This document shows positions 34,236 to 49,000 of a stretch of 64,000 nucleotides of DNA, piece by piece (the first letter of the stretch is position 1; each line of letters begins with the position of its first letter). The DNA is from Platynereis dumerilii (taxonomy: Eukaryota > Annelida > Polychaeta > Phyllodocida > Nereididae). Below the pieces are notes generated by a model. That model searched no databases, had not been told where the DNA came from, and worked only from the letters and a program-made list of their open reading frames with translations. The DNA is taken from positions 50,990,629 to 51,054,628 of the forward strand of contig JAPTHN010000011.1 in the NCBI GenBank assembly GCA_026936325.1, given 5' to 3'. The position numbers and the translations under genes were made by a program.

Positions 34236-34854
34236 CCCTGTGGTGTTACCAAGTGACTCCTCCACTCTCCAGGGTCTTAACCTCACAGCTCACATGAGTC
34301 TTAAGAGTCTCAGACCCATCAATGACCTCCTTCTGGGAACCTTCACCTGGCCCATGTGGCTGACATTCAGGGGAGTGGTGAGGAGTGTATCGAATACTTT
34401 GTCAAAGTTCCACACTTTTGTGCCGCAGAAGGATCCTTCAAATTCCACTCAAAATTACCTTGCGGAAAATTGACACGGCTCTTATGTAACATCTGCAAAG
34501 TCAGCGCGAACCTCTGCAACAGGTCGAATTTAAGGACCTTTCCTATGAATGAAGAGTAACCTCGTACTTGTTTTGATCTGTGCACCTCCAACTTAAAATT
34601 TGGTTTACTCAGTTCATTTCCTGCATTTCTGGAACCAGTTCTAGGCCAATCTTGGAATGCACAAGACAACAGCATCTTTATTAAAGTACTCAGCTGATAG
34701 ACTCTTTTGGCATTAGTCATTGAGGAGACCCATTCTGCTTTACAAGGGTCATTAATTTGGCTGCAAGACGGTACAATTTATAACAGGTGTAACTTGCACT
34801 AACAAAATGATATGACGCATTAAAGACACGAAAAAGGCAAATATTTCAGTTGCT
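34236..34854. other. Intergenic stretch
   Basis: Between the minisatellite and the presumed transcript end of the SLC6 gene. No exon-like features accepted. Confidence 0.4.
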
Positions 34855-36873
34855 CAATATTATTTATTTCCTAACTATAAAAGACATAACATGTTGAAAT
34901 TTCAATCCACAAAAACAAAAATACATGTACATAAATTGAAGGAAAACGTTCAACTTAATATTTTTTGTGGTAAAAAAAATGATATAACATGACAAAGTAT
35001 GAAATAATCTAAAAGCAATGTCTGTGTAGGAATACTGCAGGGACATCTTTCAACATGCCAAATTAAAGAACATGCAAATTAGAGATTCAAGAAAGTCATT
35101 CAAAAAAACAATATCCATGGAAAACACAGGATTATAAATTAGAAGACGGTGTACAGATTCTGTTAAATAAATGAAAAATGCTATAAATAAACATTTCGAC
35201 CGCATTAAATTCTCCTAGAGTATTAATGAGGCACTAATACCTCCAGTGTATGAAAATATTTAATAACCTAAAAAAAGGTTAATCATACTGAACATAATAT
35301 TGTTGCGGACTGTATCAGGTGCGACTCGCAATTACAAATCTCACAAATACTATCACAGCACAATTATAACGCAAGTCTTATACATACATAATAGCAGAGG
35401 AGGCCGAACTAGCAGCCTCAGTTAATAATTGTGTATTACCTATACATCTGGTTTCATAATGTCTGCATTCATCTGACTTTTGTGACTTAATTATTCCAAG
35501 CTTCTTGCATTTGTCAATGCAGCAACAATTAAAATTTTCTTACGCGCCCTCATTTCAATAATTATTATGATTGAGCGAGACCTGATACATTTATGAAGAA
35601 ATATCACAAAACTAAGGATGATTTACTAATTGCTCTGTTCCAAATTAATTTTCAAAATCAAAATAAACAAGTTTTAAAGTGATAAACTATAATTGCCTAA
35701 AACGTTATTTTGACTGCAATAATGGAAAATCCAAATTTTCCAATTTTTTGGCACCTTTTAGTAAAGCATTGCCCCAACTCCATTTATTAACTGATCCCAT
35801 GAAAATACAAGAAGCTATGAACCTGTCACTATGTAAGAAGTTTGAATCAGTCACTTCGCAAGAAGCTTTGAATTTGTCACTTCGCAAGAAGCTATGAATC
35901 TGTCACTTCGCAGAAACATGAAACGTTTCCCTGAAGTACAAATTCCAAATATTTGATATAAACCTGAAAATGTTTTCAAATCTGAATTAGTTGACAAAGT
36001 TTCACATTCTAGTTCAGGTTGTTAAATTTTCATCACAAATTCTAACTGAAACTCATTATCTTTTTTGTAATACAGTGCTTATACAGCAAACGTGATATCA
36101 TGAACCCATGGTTCTATGGTGTTAGCTAATACAGATTTTGGTGAATATCGTAAAACTCCTAACATATATAGCACAAAAAGGCAGGTGTTACAATGTGCAT
36201 AGGGGGTCATAAAATGGATTTTAATACCAAGCCTAGGTACGCAATTATCAATATATTTAATACTACTAAGAAGTGTAGACCATCACAAGCTTCAATGACC
36301 CTTTTTGTGATGTCTTTTTAAGGTTTACACCTGATGGAAAACATCAGTTTTTGGTTGAATTACTTAATGAAGCTCACATGTTATTTAATAAGCCTATTCT
36401 ACATTTATTATATATAAGTCAAGTTTATTTTAAGTCACTTCACTAATTCTATAAGTTATTAACAATTCAATGCACTTCACAATGTAAACCTAAATCCTGA
36501 CAGACTTGACTTCCACAGGACATCCAGATCACATCTTTCAAACTGAAAACCATTTTAAGATATAATAATTCTTTGGATTCCAAACATTTTAATTCAATAT
36601 CAAATCTGATTAATTACTTTACAAATATTGTTCCATGTAACCATATTCACTTGAGTATTTTGATTTTTATCGCCAGTCCTAATTTGCTCACAAATTCTCA
36701 ACATGTGTTTGCACAACTTAAATAAACAAGGATTCATCAACATTGTCCACTGGTGATGTTCGTTTTATTTTGGAGAGGCAAAAACTAACTCTTAAAATGT
36801 TCATCTTGTGCAAGCACACGCAATATCCTGCAGGCCTCTTTCAGTTCTTTGCTGCGGATGTAATATAGTTCTA
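34855..36873 (-). other. Probable 3' UTR of the SLC6 gene
   Basis: About 2 kb directly downstream of the SLC6 stop, AT-rich and free of the SINEs and MITEs found on both sides. A minus-strand AATAAA lies at 34863-34868 and could be the polyadenylation signal. A four-copy 26-bp repeat (AAGAAGCTATGAATCTGTCA-like) is at 35803-35910. The extent is inference. Confidence 0.4.
35803..35910. repeat. 26-bp tandem repeat, four copies
   Basis: Units of the type CAAGAAGCTATGAATCTGTC plus ACTTCG, diverged. The short ORFs here come from the repeat. Confidence 0.75.
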
Positions 36874-37065
36874 CTAAACAGGATTCTTCAACATAGGCGA
36901 CTCATATTTTTCCTCGACATCCTTTTCTTTCTCTGTTGAAGGTTTTAACAATTTATCTTTGTATACTGGCGGTCCGTGCAACAGGATCTTGTACTTCGTT
37001 CCATCCTTCCAGTGGTCAGGAATCTGATGTGGTCTTAGTTGGGGCGTCGTCAGTTTCACCCATCG
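36874..37065 (-). CDS. SLC6 last exon: cytoplasmic C-terminal tail
   Basis: Starts [19 protein letters not shown] and ends NPV with stop TAG at 36874-36876. Acceptor TATTCTAG. 64 codons including the stop, phase 0 in. The hydrophilic K/E-rich tail is short, as in many SLC6 proteins. Confidence 0.92.
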   Translation of the reverse strand, partial: RWVKLTTPQLRPHQIPDHWKDGTKYKILLHGPPVYKDKLLKPSTEKEKDVEEKYESPMLKNPV

Positions 37066-40000
37066 CTAGAATAGAAATTTAAAAAAAAGATTTTTACGTG
37101 ATCTTTAGACGATTCTTTGGCAAGTAGACGGAATTGATGTGCCAAAACTAGAGGCCAGATCATTCTATAATCTATACATCATTCTATAATCTATACATTG
37201 ACTTAAAGTTACTGGGGTTTACATAGACAATATCGACATGTTTTGGAAGCAAAAACTCCACACATGATATAATCCGACACTAGCTGTCCCTCAGTTGAAA
37301 GAACGTCTTCTCTCAACCAAAGATAAGTGTCACACTGTCAGGGTGCCCAACGAATATTGCACAAAATATTATAGGAATATAGGAATTTTTTACCGTAAAA
37401 TATAGGAAAATATAGGAGGATTTCGCCTACTTTAATAAGATAATATAGGAAATATTCGACAGCGAAACCATCGGCAAACACGGGATCCCATCACCAAAAG
37501 CCGAAAACTTCATGTCGCAGACAAAAACGTGTCTAAAAATTTGTATATCTGGCAGGAAAAGACGCTTAAACTTTGTATTGCAGACAAAAACGTGCATAAA
37601 AGCGTGAAATATCTTGAAAACTTGAAAAATATAGGAATTTTTCAAAAATATAGGAAATTATAGGAGGCCTTACAAAATATAGGAATTATAGGAAATAATG
37701 GAGGAGTGGGCACCCTGCACTGTTGCCCATCTCAATGGAACCTCCTGGACTACAGGCGATGAATCAGAATTGCAAATGTGGCACTCCAAGTAGAAGACTC
37801 CTAGAAGTAGGTCACACAAAAATTAATTACCTCTTTAAGACTGCCAGCAGCGGTGATCATCCTGATGGTGAAATAAGCAGGAATGACAACCATCGACGAA
37901 CAGGCCATTCCCAGCCCGATAGCCAGGGCCCATGTTGGGTACTTGTAAGTTCGATTGTAGACCAGAGGCTCATACTGAACCCACATGAACACCATTATAC
38001 CCTGGAACAGAAAAATTTAGAGTATTACAAGATGATTAACCTTCACTGAACACAGAAACTCCAACAACTATCTGGACTATTTCTAAACAAGCCGAGAAGA
38101 CCTACACCTTTATCTCAATCTTAATTTATATGGAGTGCAGGGACAGATAGTTAATAGGGAAACATAAGAGGTTTCCATGTTTGCCAAGGGTACTTTCAAA
38201 GATGTGACCCCTGAGAGGGCATTCATTTCATCCAAGAGGGCCTTTTATTTAAAGTTCAAGGACCATTTGGGCAACTAATCTGCGCATGGGTCAGCCAACT
38301 TTAGGGACAATACAAAATTATGGGAACAGTTCTACTGACTATTACTGATTAGATATCTCATTGATTAAGTTAAGCACGTGTCTTTAAACTTCTTTCATCT
38401 TACATAAGAGCCTAAAAATGTCTTTCTTTTAATACTAGACTCTTGAGTGCTTCTCCTAAAATTGCAACAACAAAAAGTGACAAAATATGGACTTACCAAA
38501 GTAATGGTCGGTGTGATGTAGGTCCAACAGATTCGGAGCCAAGGATTGATTCTGAATCCGATCATCAGCTCAACATTGTCGTAAAACTTCTTGGCGCCTG
38601 GAAGACACAAAGTACATGTTTATTAGAATTTTAAGAGATTTAGTAGTTTCTCAAATTACAATTCAAACTTCCCACCTGTGAATTTTGATTTTATTCATAT
38701 TTATTTGAAAAACACTATTATATAAGATGATTTTAAAATAGTTTGGAGATCCGCAAGTGCGTGGTTGAAAGCGTTTTACTGTATTTTCACATGGATAAAG
38801 CATAATAATAAAGATGGGCATGAGCTACAGTAATGAGACGAAGTGCACTCTTTGACCAGGATGGAACCTTATGGGTTGCCTGGGCCCGGAATCGATTCTG
38901 GGTCCCAGCGCTTACCACTGTGTGCTACCACTCAGCCAGATTCACAACTTTCTTGATGTAATAATTAAACATGTTTACCCCTAGTGCCTCAGAGTGACGG
39001 TGTTCTACATTCAATACATGTACCTGCATAGACACTAAATCGATGGAACACCAATCCATAACTTCTCTACTGCGTGACATACAGCTTGGCATTACTTCTG
39101 CAGATCTACCAAAAGGCCTAAATGTCTCCTAATCTAAAAACTTTTTCACTTTATGCTCAATTAAAAATATTGAAGTTCTTCAATTTATCAAAATAGATGT
39201 TGATGAAAATATACATACCATACACCCATGCAACTGCGACACACTCAAAGAAACAGACCCACAGAAGAGACAGGCCGCTGGCCGAGTAGTAGTCAAACAG
39301 CTGGAATACATACATTCCTCCCTGCAATTAAAACAAAAATAATTTCAGATACAAGACAACATGGACAGGGGTAATCTGAATATCAGAGAGAATGCTAAAT
39401 AACTAATATTTTTATTTTGAAGATCAAAGACACCAAAAAAAAAAAATTTACAACATTCATTATCATATTAACCTCATTTTTGTTGGAGGTCTATCTTCAA
39501 CACATATTGGTAAAATCCCAATAATTGACAGGTTGTCAACTACCATTATATATCTCTTAACCAAGGCGGTTTTAAATCTGCAGTTGGCATGATTGGTCTT
39601 TTAACATAAGGTCTTCATTATTAATCAGTCGCAAAACGAGGCTTAGTCTTACATAGTCTTGCTTTTATTTTCATTCTACCACACATAAAAAATACTAATA
39701 CATAATTCAGGAATTTATAAGTACTTTATACCTTTTTTTTGGAAGGCAAATCAAATACTTGAGTAAGAGTCTGACCTCTTAAAGTAAATTTCTTGAAGAG
39801 CTCTATGTGTACCCAGACAATTCTTTTTATAGAATCTTAGCTCAGACCCCAGACAGCTGACGTTTTACATGTTTTTTCGATGCTTTTTTTTTTCTTCAAA
39901 ACATTTTAATATGTTTTATGAAGGTGTCATTGTCTGCGAAGATTACAATTTTTTCAAAACTGAGACATTTCAAGTTTTAAGTACTTCGAATTTCACATCT

Positions 40001-43000
40001 TCTATTTTGACCCTTCCGAACTATTCAGAGAAATAAGATCAGGGAGAAATACAAGATTTTTGGTTCATTTTTTAAAAAACTTTTTAAAGACCTGGCTACA
40101 GGAGGCAGAATTGATCTCTGACACACGACCACACTGATCCATTCCAAATAACATGCAATAAAACTTATAGCATTAACTCAACAAAATCGGCTTCGACTGA
40201 TATTAGGGATTAAATGGTTCTTTTCAACAAATACCACGAGGCCCTAAAGGGATTGTTATAATTTTTGCATGTTTTTTTTACATCAGGGCAACTGTTTACA
40301 ATGACAATTAAATTACTTGTCCGAACACACAGCACACTAATTGAAAGATATTTAATTACCCTCGTGCACATGGACAAGCCCACACTGAAGGAGAAGAGGC
40401 AGTAGAGGGCGATGAAGATCTCTCGGTTGTACTTGCGTCTCAATTGCGGAAACAGGTCCATGACGACGGTGATAAATGCCTCCACGCCCACAAACTGGAA
40501 AAGACAAGATATTCATCATGATCAGAAAAATTTACACTGAAAAAGAGTGAAATAGCTAACAAATCGTACCCATGCATGTAATAAAATATTTAAAAATTCT
40601 TTTTTAAAGGAGTTAGTAAAAATTACTATTGATCAAAATTGATTAAATAATGATGAGAAGTGTTCAAAACGTGCAGTGATTACTACTCAGGATTAATTGG
40701 ACAGGCAGGGAGCACAATAGTGAGGTGAGGCAGATTCTTGCCAAGGATGAACTATTACATCGGACAAGCATTGATTTCCCAGGACGGGAGTTGAACCTGG
40801 GAATAACAGGTTAGCAGGCTGGTATATTACCGCTGAGTTATGTTCAAGGCATCCCTTGCTTCTATATACTGCTGACTAGCCGACAAGCTTATCAATCAGT
40901 GGCAGGACACTGGATAACATTTCATGAAACCAACATAAATTTCCTGAACATTTCATGGAAGTAGGTGATAAACTGGAAAACAATGATCATTGCAGTGTAT
41001 TAGGGAGATTTTTTTCCTTTTTGATATCTAAATGGGGAAAAAAAGAAACTGTGGGCTTGTCATCATAACTCAGCCAGATCATGTTTATAGTCATGTTTTT
41101 ATCCTTCATTCAGGTGACTCCAGTGATGAATGATACCTGCAAATATTTCAGCTTGGTCAGCTGATGATAGGGCAATAACGAGCAGCTGTTTGGGATGATA
41201 TGATGACTTCAGTCCAATATACCACACAGACCTTCTGATTCACCATTTAATGTCATTTGTTGATGGATGGATGATTGAGGCTTTACATCCTGTATTTATA
41301 CACTTGGTAGGCTAATTAGAACAGGGAGGAGACACAGCAATGAGGCGAAGTATTATTGAAACAGTCGTCCAACATAAATGTCATTTGTTGAAGGTTTACA
41401 TTAATTTTTATACTATGATAGATATACACCACTTATTTACATAATTCATATATAACGCTTTTCTGGCAATAGTCAAAAAGGAATCTTTGAAATTCAGTAT
41501 TTCCGAAACGCTAATCCTATTATCCTACTGTATCTTGTTAAATTTATTTGTAGAAAATATGGATTATGTTACATGAAAAAAAAAACCAATCAAGTGTTTA
41601 AAACCTTCAACAAATCTAATGACAAAAAGTTTCTGAATGGCAAGTGCCTAATCCTTTTTTATAGGTTGACTTAATATGTATGTAATGGCACAAGGAAAAC
41701 TAAAGCTGCTTTTAAAACAATGCTCATGAGTGCCATAACAGTTTACAAAATTTTTTTACATCTCAATGAAAGTCAGATAGCAAGGCCAAAAGCTAATGGA
41801 GAATTATATTGCCAAACATCAGAGAGGATTTGAAGGCCAGTAATATGACAAAAGCTATTTTTCAATTGGACAAAAAAACAAAAATCACATGATATATAAT
41901 TTTGCAATAAACAGTGTCACACTCCTCAATTTGTGTTGTGGAAAAAAAGTGTCAGAAACCAATTTGTTCTTGTTAAAAAAAGTATGATAATGTCATTATA
42001 ATGACATTATAAAGCAACATTTCAGGAAATTTTGGCTACATGACAAGGTTTAAATGAGGTGACCTAAAATGCAAGTTGGTAAACACCAATCCCAATTTAG
42101 ATGTTCAATGTTTTGGAAGGACTCACAAGAGTCCCTGCACACGTAATCCCGAGGTATTTCTAGTATGCAGCATTCCAGGACTTCAAATAGTTTTATCATT
42201 GTTTTGCACTGGAGTTTTAACAGGTCATTATATATTGGCGTAACTGGAGAATTTTCACAAACACCAAATTACCAATGCTGTTAGATCTATGAAGCAGACT
42301 TTTCTATAGATCTATATAGTATAGTTCAGAATTGATACTCTGTATTCCAAAATACTCTCACTTAAAACTATACATGTACTTAAAATTGTAAGTAATTTTT
42401 TTAATAAATGCAAATAAGTGTGATAATTTAAATGAGCATTTTTACTTGGCATCTGTGCCCAATGTGTATGACAAGATGTAACAGAGCACCCAAGTAGCTC
42501 CAATTAAATCATGTGCATGGCTTCAACATGATCTCATCATTTCATGTATTTACTTTTTGCCGCTGAAAAAACTCTCACACAGCTTTCTCGTTCGAACTCC
42601 TTTCAGTCCCTGCCTAGCAAGTCCGCCCTTCAGCAGTTACGAAGTGGTTTTTCATAGGGGTCCAATCTTTCTTTGTTGAGTAGGCGTATTCATACCATGC
42701 ATGGTACATAACATATTCAAAGTCTGTAAATAGCAACTTTAACTTGAAGGAAACCCTCCCCCCAGATGGGTGGGGAATCTGATTATTTGTGGCCTATATT
42801 TTTGCACTGATAACTTAATTGTTAATTGTGATAGGGCTTCGTAGGACAGGCAGGAACCATGGTAATGCAGGGAGGTGCACTTTTGGCACACAACACAAGG
42901 AGCACTGTGCATTGACCGCAACCTCTACAAATCATCGACACAAAGCTCAAGACACCAACACAACACAATAATACATTCGTGAATGATTTACCTGGCTGTC

Positions 43001-46000
43001 AAGTCCGAGCAATATAATCATAAAGAAGAACAGGATGGCCCAGAAAGGACTAGCGGGCATCTGCGTCACAGCTTTGGGATACGCAATAAATGCTAGGCCT
43101 GGCCCTGAAACAAACAAAAGACATTCATAAAGATTTGTTGGCCGAGCTGCAAAGTTATTGCTTGATCTGAGACACAATTATTATTACATTCCAAGAAATG
43201 TTGGCAGTATGTCCTTTTTTTGCCTGAAAGAGACATGAAGTTATCAGCAGAATATGTATAGACATGAATGGTAAGAATGGTAAGAAAATTTTCACTTTGA
43301 TCTGGTTGGCTGCTGATACCCAGAAACTAATTAGCTCAACAGAAGAAACAGGGATAGTTTGTTACCAATTGAAGATAATTTAAATATCAAAAGGTACCAC
43401 TGCTGCCTTCAGCATAAAGGTTAATTTAACTGGTTAAAACAATAAATTTATAGCAATTTTCAAACTCAGGGTTCCCACAATTTTTCCTCATGGAAATTCC
43501 CTACTATTTCCAGACTTTTTCAAGACTGATGCGTCATTTTTCCAGACCATCAATAAGCTCATTTCTCCTGCCTTCACAACTTTTAACACAGATGTTTCAA
43601 GTGGAGTGCCATCTGTTTATAAATTAAATGAGTTCTTCACACATCAGGCTGATCAAGCAAAATTCCCAAGTAAAAAAAATCTGAGACTAATAGGACAAGT
43701 TTCTACCCAGGATAGGTTTTTCGTGTTACTACAGTTTACTTTATCATATCGCGGCTCATCGATGCTTGAAATAATCGGCAAACTGCTTCAGCAAATCAAA
43801 TTTCCCTACTACAAATCAAAATTCCCTACTTTTTCCCTACTTTCCTGGTCAGGAAAAAGGCTTTTGGAAATTCCCTACTTCTCAAGACTGTGGGAACCCT
43901 GCAAACAGTAGTGATGTCATCATAATTTGGAAGTTTGTAGACTTTCCAAGCTCTAATTGGACAACCATAGTTTGTAGACGTAAATTGATAACAAGATGAA
44001 GACGACATGAAAGACAGAACAAGCTTGATTACCCTAATGATCTAAATTAGCCAAAGACAGAGGCAGAAGTGCCAATGCCCATCTTAATTACAATTTGGCA
44101 CAAGAAAAGACGGCAGCCAATATTTCTGCAGACAACACCAAAGTCCCATTTGCCAGGCGTTAGTCTTAATGAGCAACATTAAGAAGGCTATTTTCTATGT
44201 AATGATTAGATTTTTCAGTCCAACACATGAAATTGGATGAAAACTTGAGTTACATGGAACTAATCAATGCGGAGTTCTGAGGCACTGTAATTAACAGTTG
44301 TAAGGGTGTAATTAGTAATGCCTTTGTTGTATATTTTACTAGCCTTGTAAAATACCAATTAGTACATATCTGTACTTAGTTTTGTTCATACGGAAATCGG
44401 TTGTCTCCAATAAATGATCAAATAAAAAATAAATGAACAGAAACTTTCCAAATTAGCAGTCATTAATTTTTTTTCAATCAGATAACCTAGTAGCCCAAGT
44501 ACAGGAAGAAAGAAAAGCAAAACAGATTTTCTAAATGCAATAGTTTTAAGACCATCTACTAGAATAACACCGCACAATAAGCTACTTACCGGATTCTGCC
44601 ACGTTTTCGATAGGTATGCCTTGCTGATGAGCCATAAACCCAAGGATCGAGAAAATGGCAAAGCCAGCCATTAAGCTGGTTGAACTGTTGATGATGGAGA
44701 TGATCACACAGTCTCTGAAATAAACAAGCAAAGATATTTAGTGTGGATGCAAGGTATAAGCCACAGATGAATCGGAAATATTTAAAGAGGGACAGTAGAC
44801 AACTTGTCATAACCAACAGAAAGGGCAAAAAATTCCACAACATTCATTGTGCAGGACATGTCATGTCTACAACACCTTAGTCTGTTTATTATCATGACAA
44901 AGCTCAAACCAATGGCGGGAAAAAGATGGGAATTTGGGTATATCATTTGCTTGAAATTTCTAAACCTCACTGGAAATTTTTGAAGAAAGGTCCAAATTTC
45001 TGACTTGGAAGTAGCCACTTGATACAAGATCATTCGTAGGACATTTCATCATACTTAATGAAATTGCCTGCTCAAAACAAAGAGCTGCTTTACACATCTA
45101 ATATATTGGCGATTTAAAAATACAGTAAAGTTTCCATTGGTTAGGCCTAAGTCAATCTGCATCATAAAGTAACAGACCTGAATAATGCAGTTCGACAAAT
45201 TTATGACAGGAATAAATTTGGAGTACAACAAAGTGAAGTATTGCACTCAGTGCACTTCGTCAATCAATATGACATTTTCAACTACAGAGGACGCATGCAA
45301 TTTTTATGATGTCCAGGCATGGCTTTGACATCTTATTCAATGAAAAGGAGCTTTCTCCTTTTCAATAGTGCACCTAATATGCCATTAAGGAAACATAATA
45401 AGCTGTCATTAGAATTATTCGATTTCAATGGATGATTGGGGCTTTACGTCCTGTATTTATGTACTTGGTAGGCTGATTAGGACAGGAGGAGGACACAGAA
45501 ATTAGAGGAAGGATGATTGAAACAGCCATCAAACATAGGCCTAGGGGACCCAGAAAGAGCTGGATTCGAACCGTGGACCCAGCGACTGGCAGCCTAGCAC
45601 GCTATCACTAGACCAACCCTCCCCCCCACCAAGAGGGCTGCAATTATGATTCAAGTTGATCATGAAGGCATCATATAATGAAAGCATCATGGAAGACTCT
45701 TATTTGCAAATTGAAAGATCCGTACTTGTAACAGTTGTTGTTGAATTTGTTGTAGCTTCCGAGAGCTGTCATTGCTCCTAAGGCCAAGGCATACGAGTAA
45801 AAGATCTGCGTTCCAGCGTCGATCCATACCTGCAAATAAACAAAGATAACAATCATTTTAATTGATATATCGCTAGGCCTAATAATATGTAATAAGCATA
45901 AGAGAGGATTATATGTTTGGTCAGGTCCAATGAAACTATGGACAATCATCGGACTTCAAAGGACATCAAAGACCAACTCATCGGCCAATTTGTTCTCATT

Positions 46001-49000
46001 TATGGAATCTGTCCAAAGGAATATTTATTGGAAAAGAGATATAAGAATTTAACTCAAGTACTCGCTTTTTTATTAGTACGAATAAGAGAGATGGGGTACA
46101 TCAAAGCAAATCAAAGTGATTTTATTGGCAATTTTCACAAAAACAGAAATCACTTCCTGGTAATACAAAGGTGCTAAAAGGTACATAAATCCTACAAACT
46201 CAGAACTCATTGAATTCAATTATAAGATAGGAAAGTTACTGGTAACGCAAGGGAGCTAAAAAGTACATAAATCCTACAACATCAAAACTCTATCACAAGA
46301 TGGACCATTCACGTCACAAACGGTTACAAAGTTACCTACCCTATAACCTCCATACACACACTACGCTTAGCTTCTGATAAAGTATCTCCTATCTTGTAAT
46401 GTAGAAATCATAATTATTTTGCCTATATCCCATGTTTGATATGCCATTAGCCTTCGGAAAAGATAAGATATGCGCTGAACGACATTCAGGATTCTAGCTC
46501 ATGGCCAAACCAAATATTGTTGCAGTATACATGTGCATGCAAGCAAGGTTAAAAGCAGCGAAGCAATTGGGTAACGATAGACAAGCCCTTGAAAGGCTTA
46601 CAAGTCTTTGCTGCTCCAAGTATCTGCCAGAGAGGCATCTCCAACTATCCTTTAATTGCCAAGCATAGGTATGATCACAAGACTACCAATTTATTAATTT
46701 AATAGCCATTTGTACAACATCCAGCCAAAATGAAACAGCACAAGGTCTAGGCATTCCTATCAATTAATGGCTCTCCCAACAGCTCCCAACCAGGAATCAA
46801 ATCCAGGCCATACGAGGCAGTCTCCAAAACTTCAGCCAAAGAACTAATTTTAATGTCTCATTTGTAAAAAAAAATCCAGTCCAAGAGCTGCTGCCCACAT
46901 TATGTTGTTCACCAGCCAGGAATCAAACTTTGGACTTACAAGTTCCAACGCAACCAGCAGAAACCATGACCATTGGGCCCATAAATGAAATGATTCAATT
47001 GTTTTACGTCCCCTATTATTCAGACTTAACCGAACTCTGCGGATATGAGGAATGATGAGGTGAGTGACACGGGATTCGCAGCCATTTCGAGGCAGAGAGC
47101 TCATCCTGTTGTATAGAGCCCGGAGTGGGATTCGAACCTAGTCCCTGAGAGCCACTCTGGTTTCAAGCGCAAGCACTATACCATTGAGGCCACAAAGGTA
47201 CTAACCATACCATTACCAAGGATGAGCCTCAGATGAGTACCACAGAAACAACAGCAGAATAATACTGTTACCAGCCAGGTTGTGTTCCACTATTTTTATG
47301 CGGCAGGGTAACATATTGTGATGTGTGGAGTTAGTTTTTCCAAGTTGCCACATCGCGTGCCATGCCACAACAATGCCAATGGCAGCCTGAAGTCAGTCCG
47401 TTGCATGGGATTGTCGGATGGCAGCAGTCCTGCTATTTTCTTCTATAGAAACCATTAACTAAGACCAGTCAGCTGGAAATATCTGTAATAATATGTCTGA
47501 TAGCTTTTGGACCTAGTAGTGATTCAGAACAGGTCACCATGAGAGACAGTAATTTTTCAACATAGAGGTAGTTTTACAGAGAGGTAACAACATGGAAACA
47601 ACCGATTTCTCAGGATTTTTGGTGGCAGAAACGAGCAACAGAAAAAAAAGTGTCTTTTTTGCTGCAAGAAAGCGTCAGAGATGCCTTCCAGGACTGCAAC
47701 ACATTACCAATATAGGTAGGCAGTAGTACAGCCCGCAAAAGGTTAGTCTGGCAAAAGAGTTAACCCCGCTTGAGGAAATATATTCAACTTTACTAATCTG
47801 CTAATGACATGATTCACTTCCCAAAATAAAGAACGTACCTCAAACAAGGGATCAACAAGTTTAAATGCTTGTTGCCTGTGAAGAGCAACCGATGAAATAT
47901 TCACCTAAAGTTGACCCCTTGCACCACAAAACAGCTGGCTTCGGGCGATAAGGATGTTTTCAATGTTAAAATTTAAACACACGGTCTTTGACTTAGATGC
48001 TTGGAGGGCAGCAGCCCCAATCCTGCATTTTGCAAAACTTATACACTGAGACCGTAAACCAACATGCCTTCTAGACATTATGTCGAGAAGATTGAGAAAT
48101 AGCTCTTGTTCTCTTCCTACAACAGTGTCAACTGACAAGTCTAACAAGGATCAGAAAGTTACTTTGAATTGTAGAAGACCATTCAAAAAGTTTCCATATA
48201 TGCGTTTTATTCCTCATGGCCCAGAAAGGTAAATTACTGGACTGGTTCAACCGGGAGAGCAAGCAACTGTTTTGAAACAAGTACTCTTTAAGTCACTTGT
48301 TCTTTGTTCCCGCACTTACGCAGTTCTCTTTCAGTCACTTGTTCTTTGTTCCCGCATTTACGCAGTTCTCTTTCAGTCACTTGTTCTTTGTTACCGCACT
48401 TACGCAGTTCTCTTTCAGTCACTTGTTCTTTGTTCCCGCACTTATGCAGTTCTCTTTCAGTCACTTGTTCTTTGTTCCCGCACTTACGCAGTTCTCTTTC
48501 AGACACTTGTTCTTTGTTACCGCACTTATGCAGTTCTCTTTCAGTCACTTGTTCCTTGTTACCGCATCTACGCAGTTCTCTTTCAGTCACTTGTTCTTTG
48601 TTACCACACTTACGCAGTTCATGCTGCAGACAGTTCTGAAGTGGCGGACCTTATACTTCTTTAAATCATAGAAGACAAGGCACGCTAAGTTTCTTTGCTC
48701 CCCACTTTTTGAAGTGTGGTGCTATCTCTGAGACCGTTCATTAATGTAATCAGAACAAATCAGTGAATGCTTCAACCACTCACCACTACCCACCAGTGAG
48801 GTCACATGTCTCCATATGAAAAATTGACCTTTAATTTAAATTGGAGTCGTTGCAAATAGTAATGTAAAACATAGGACCTGCTGTGATATCATCGATGAGT
48901 TCAAAAAGCCAAAGCTAATCACTTGTCTTTCCCTGGCTGTAACTGGTAACTTATAAGTAACACGATTCAGTTCTATAAACCAGGCAGTCAGCAGAACAGT

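Noticed and set aside
43606-43911. 101-codon ORF
   Set aside because: Lies inside a hAT-like MITE made of TTCCCTACT repeats, with no domain and no similarity to a transposase that I recognise.
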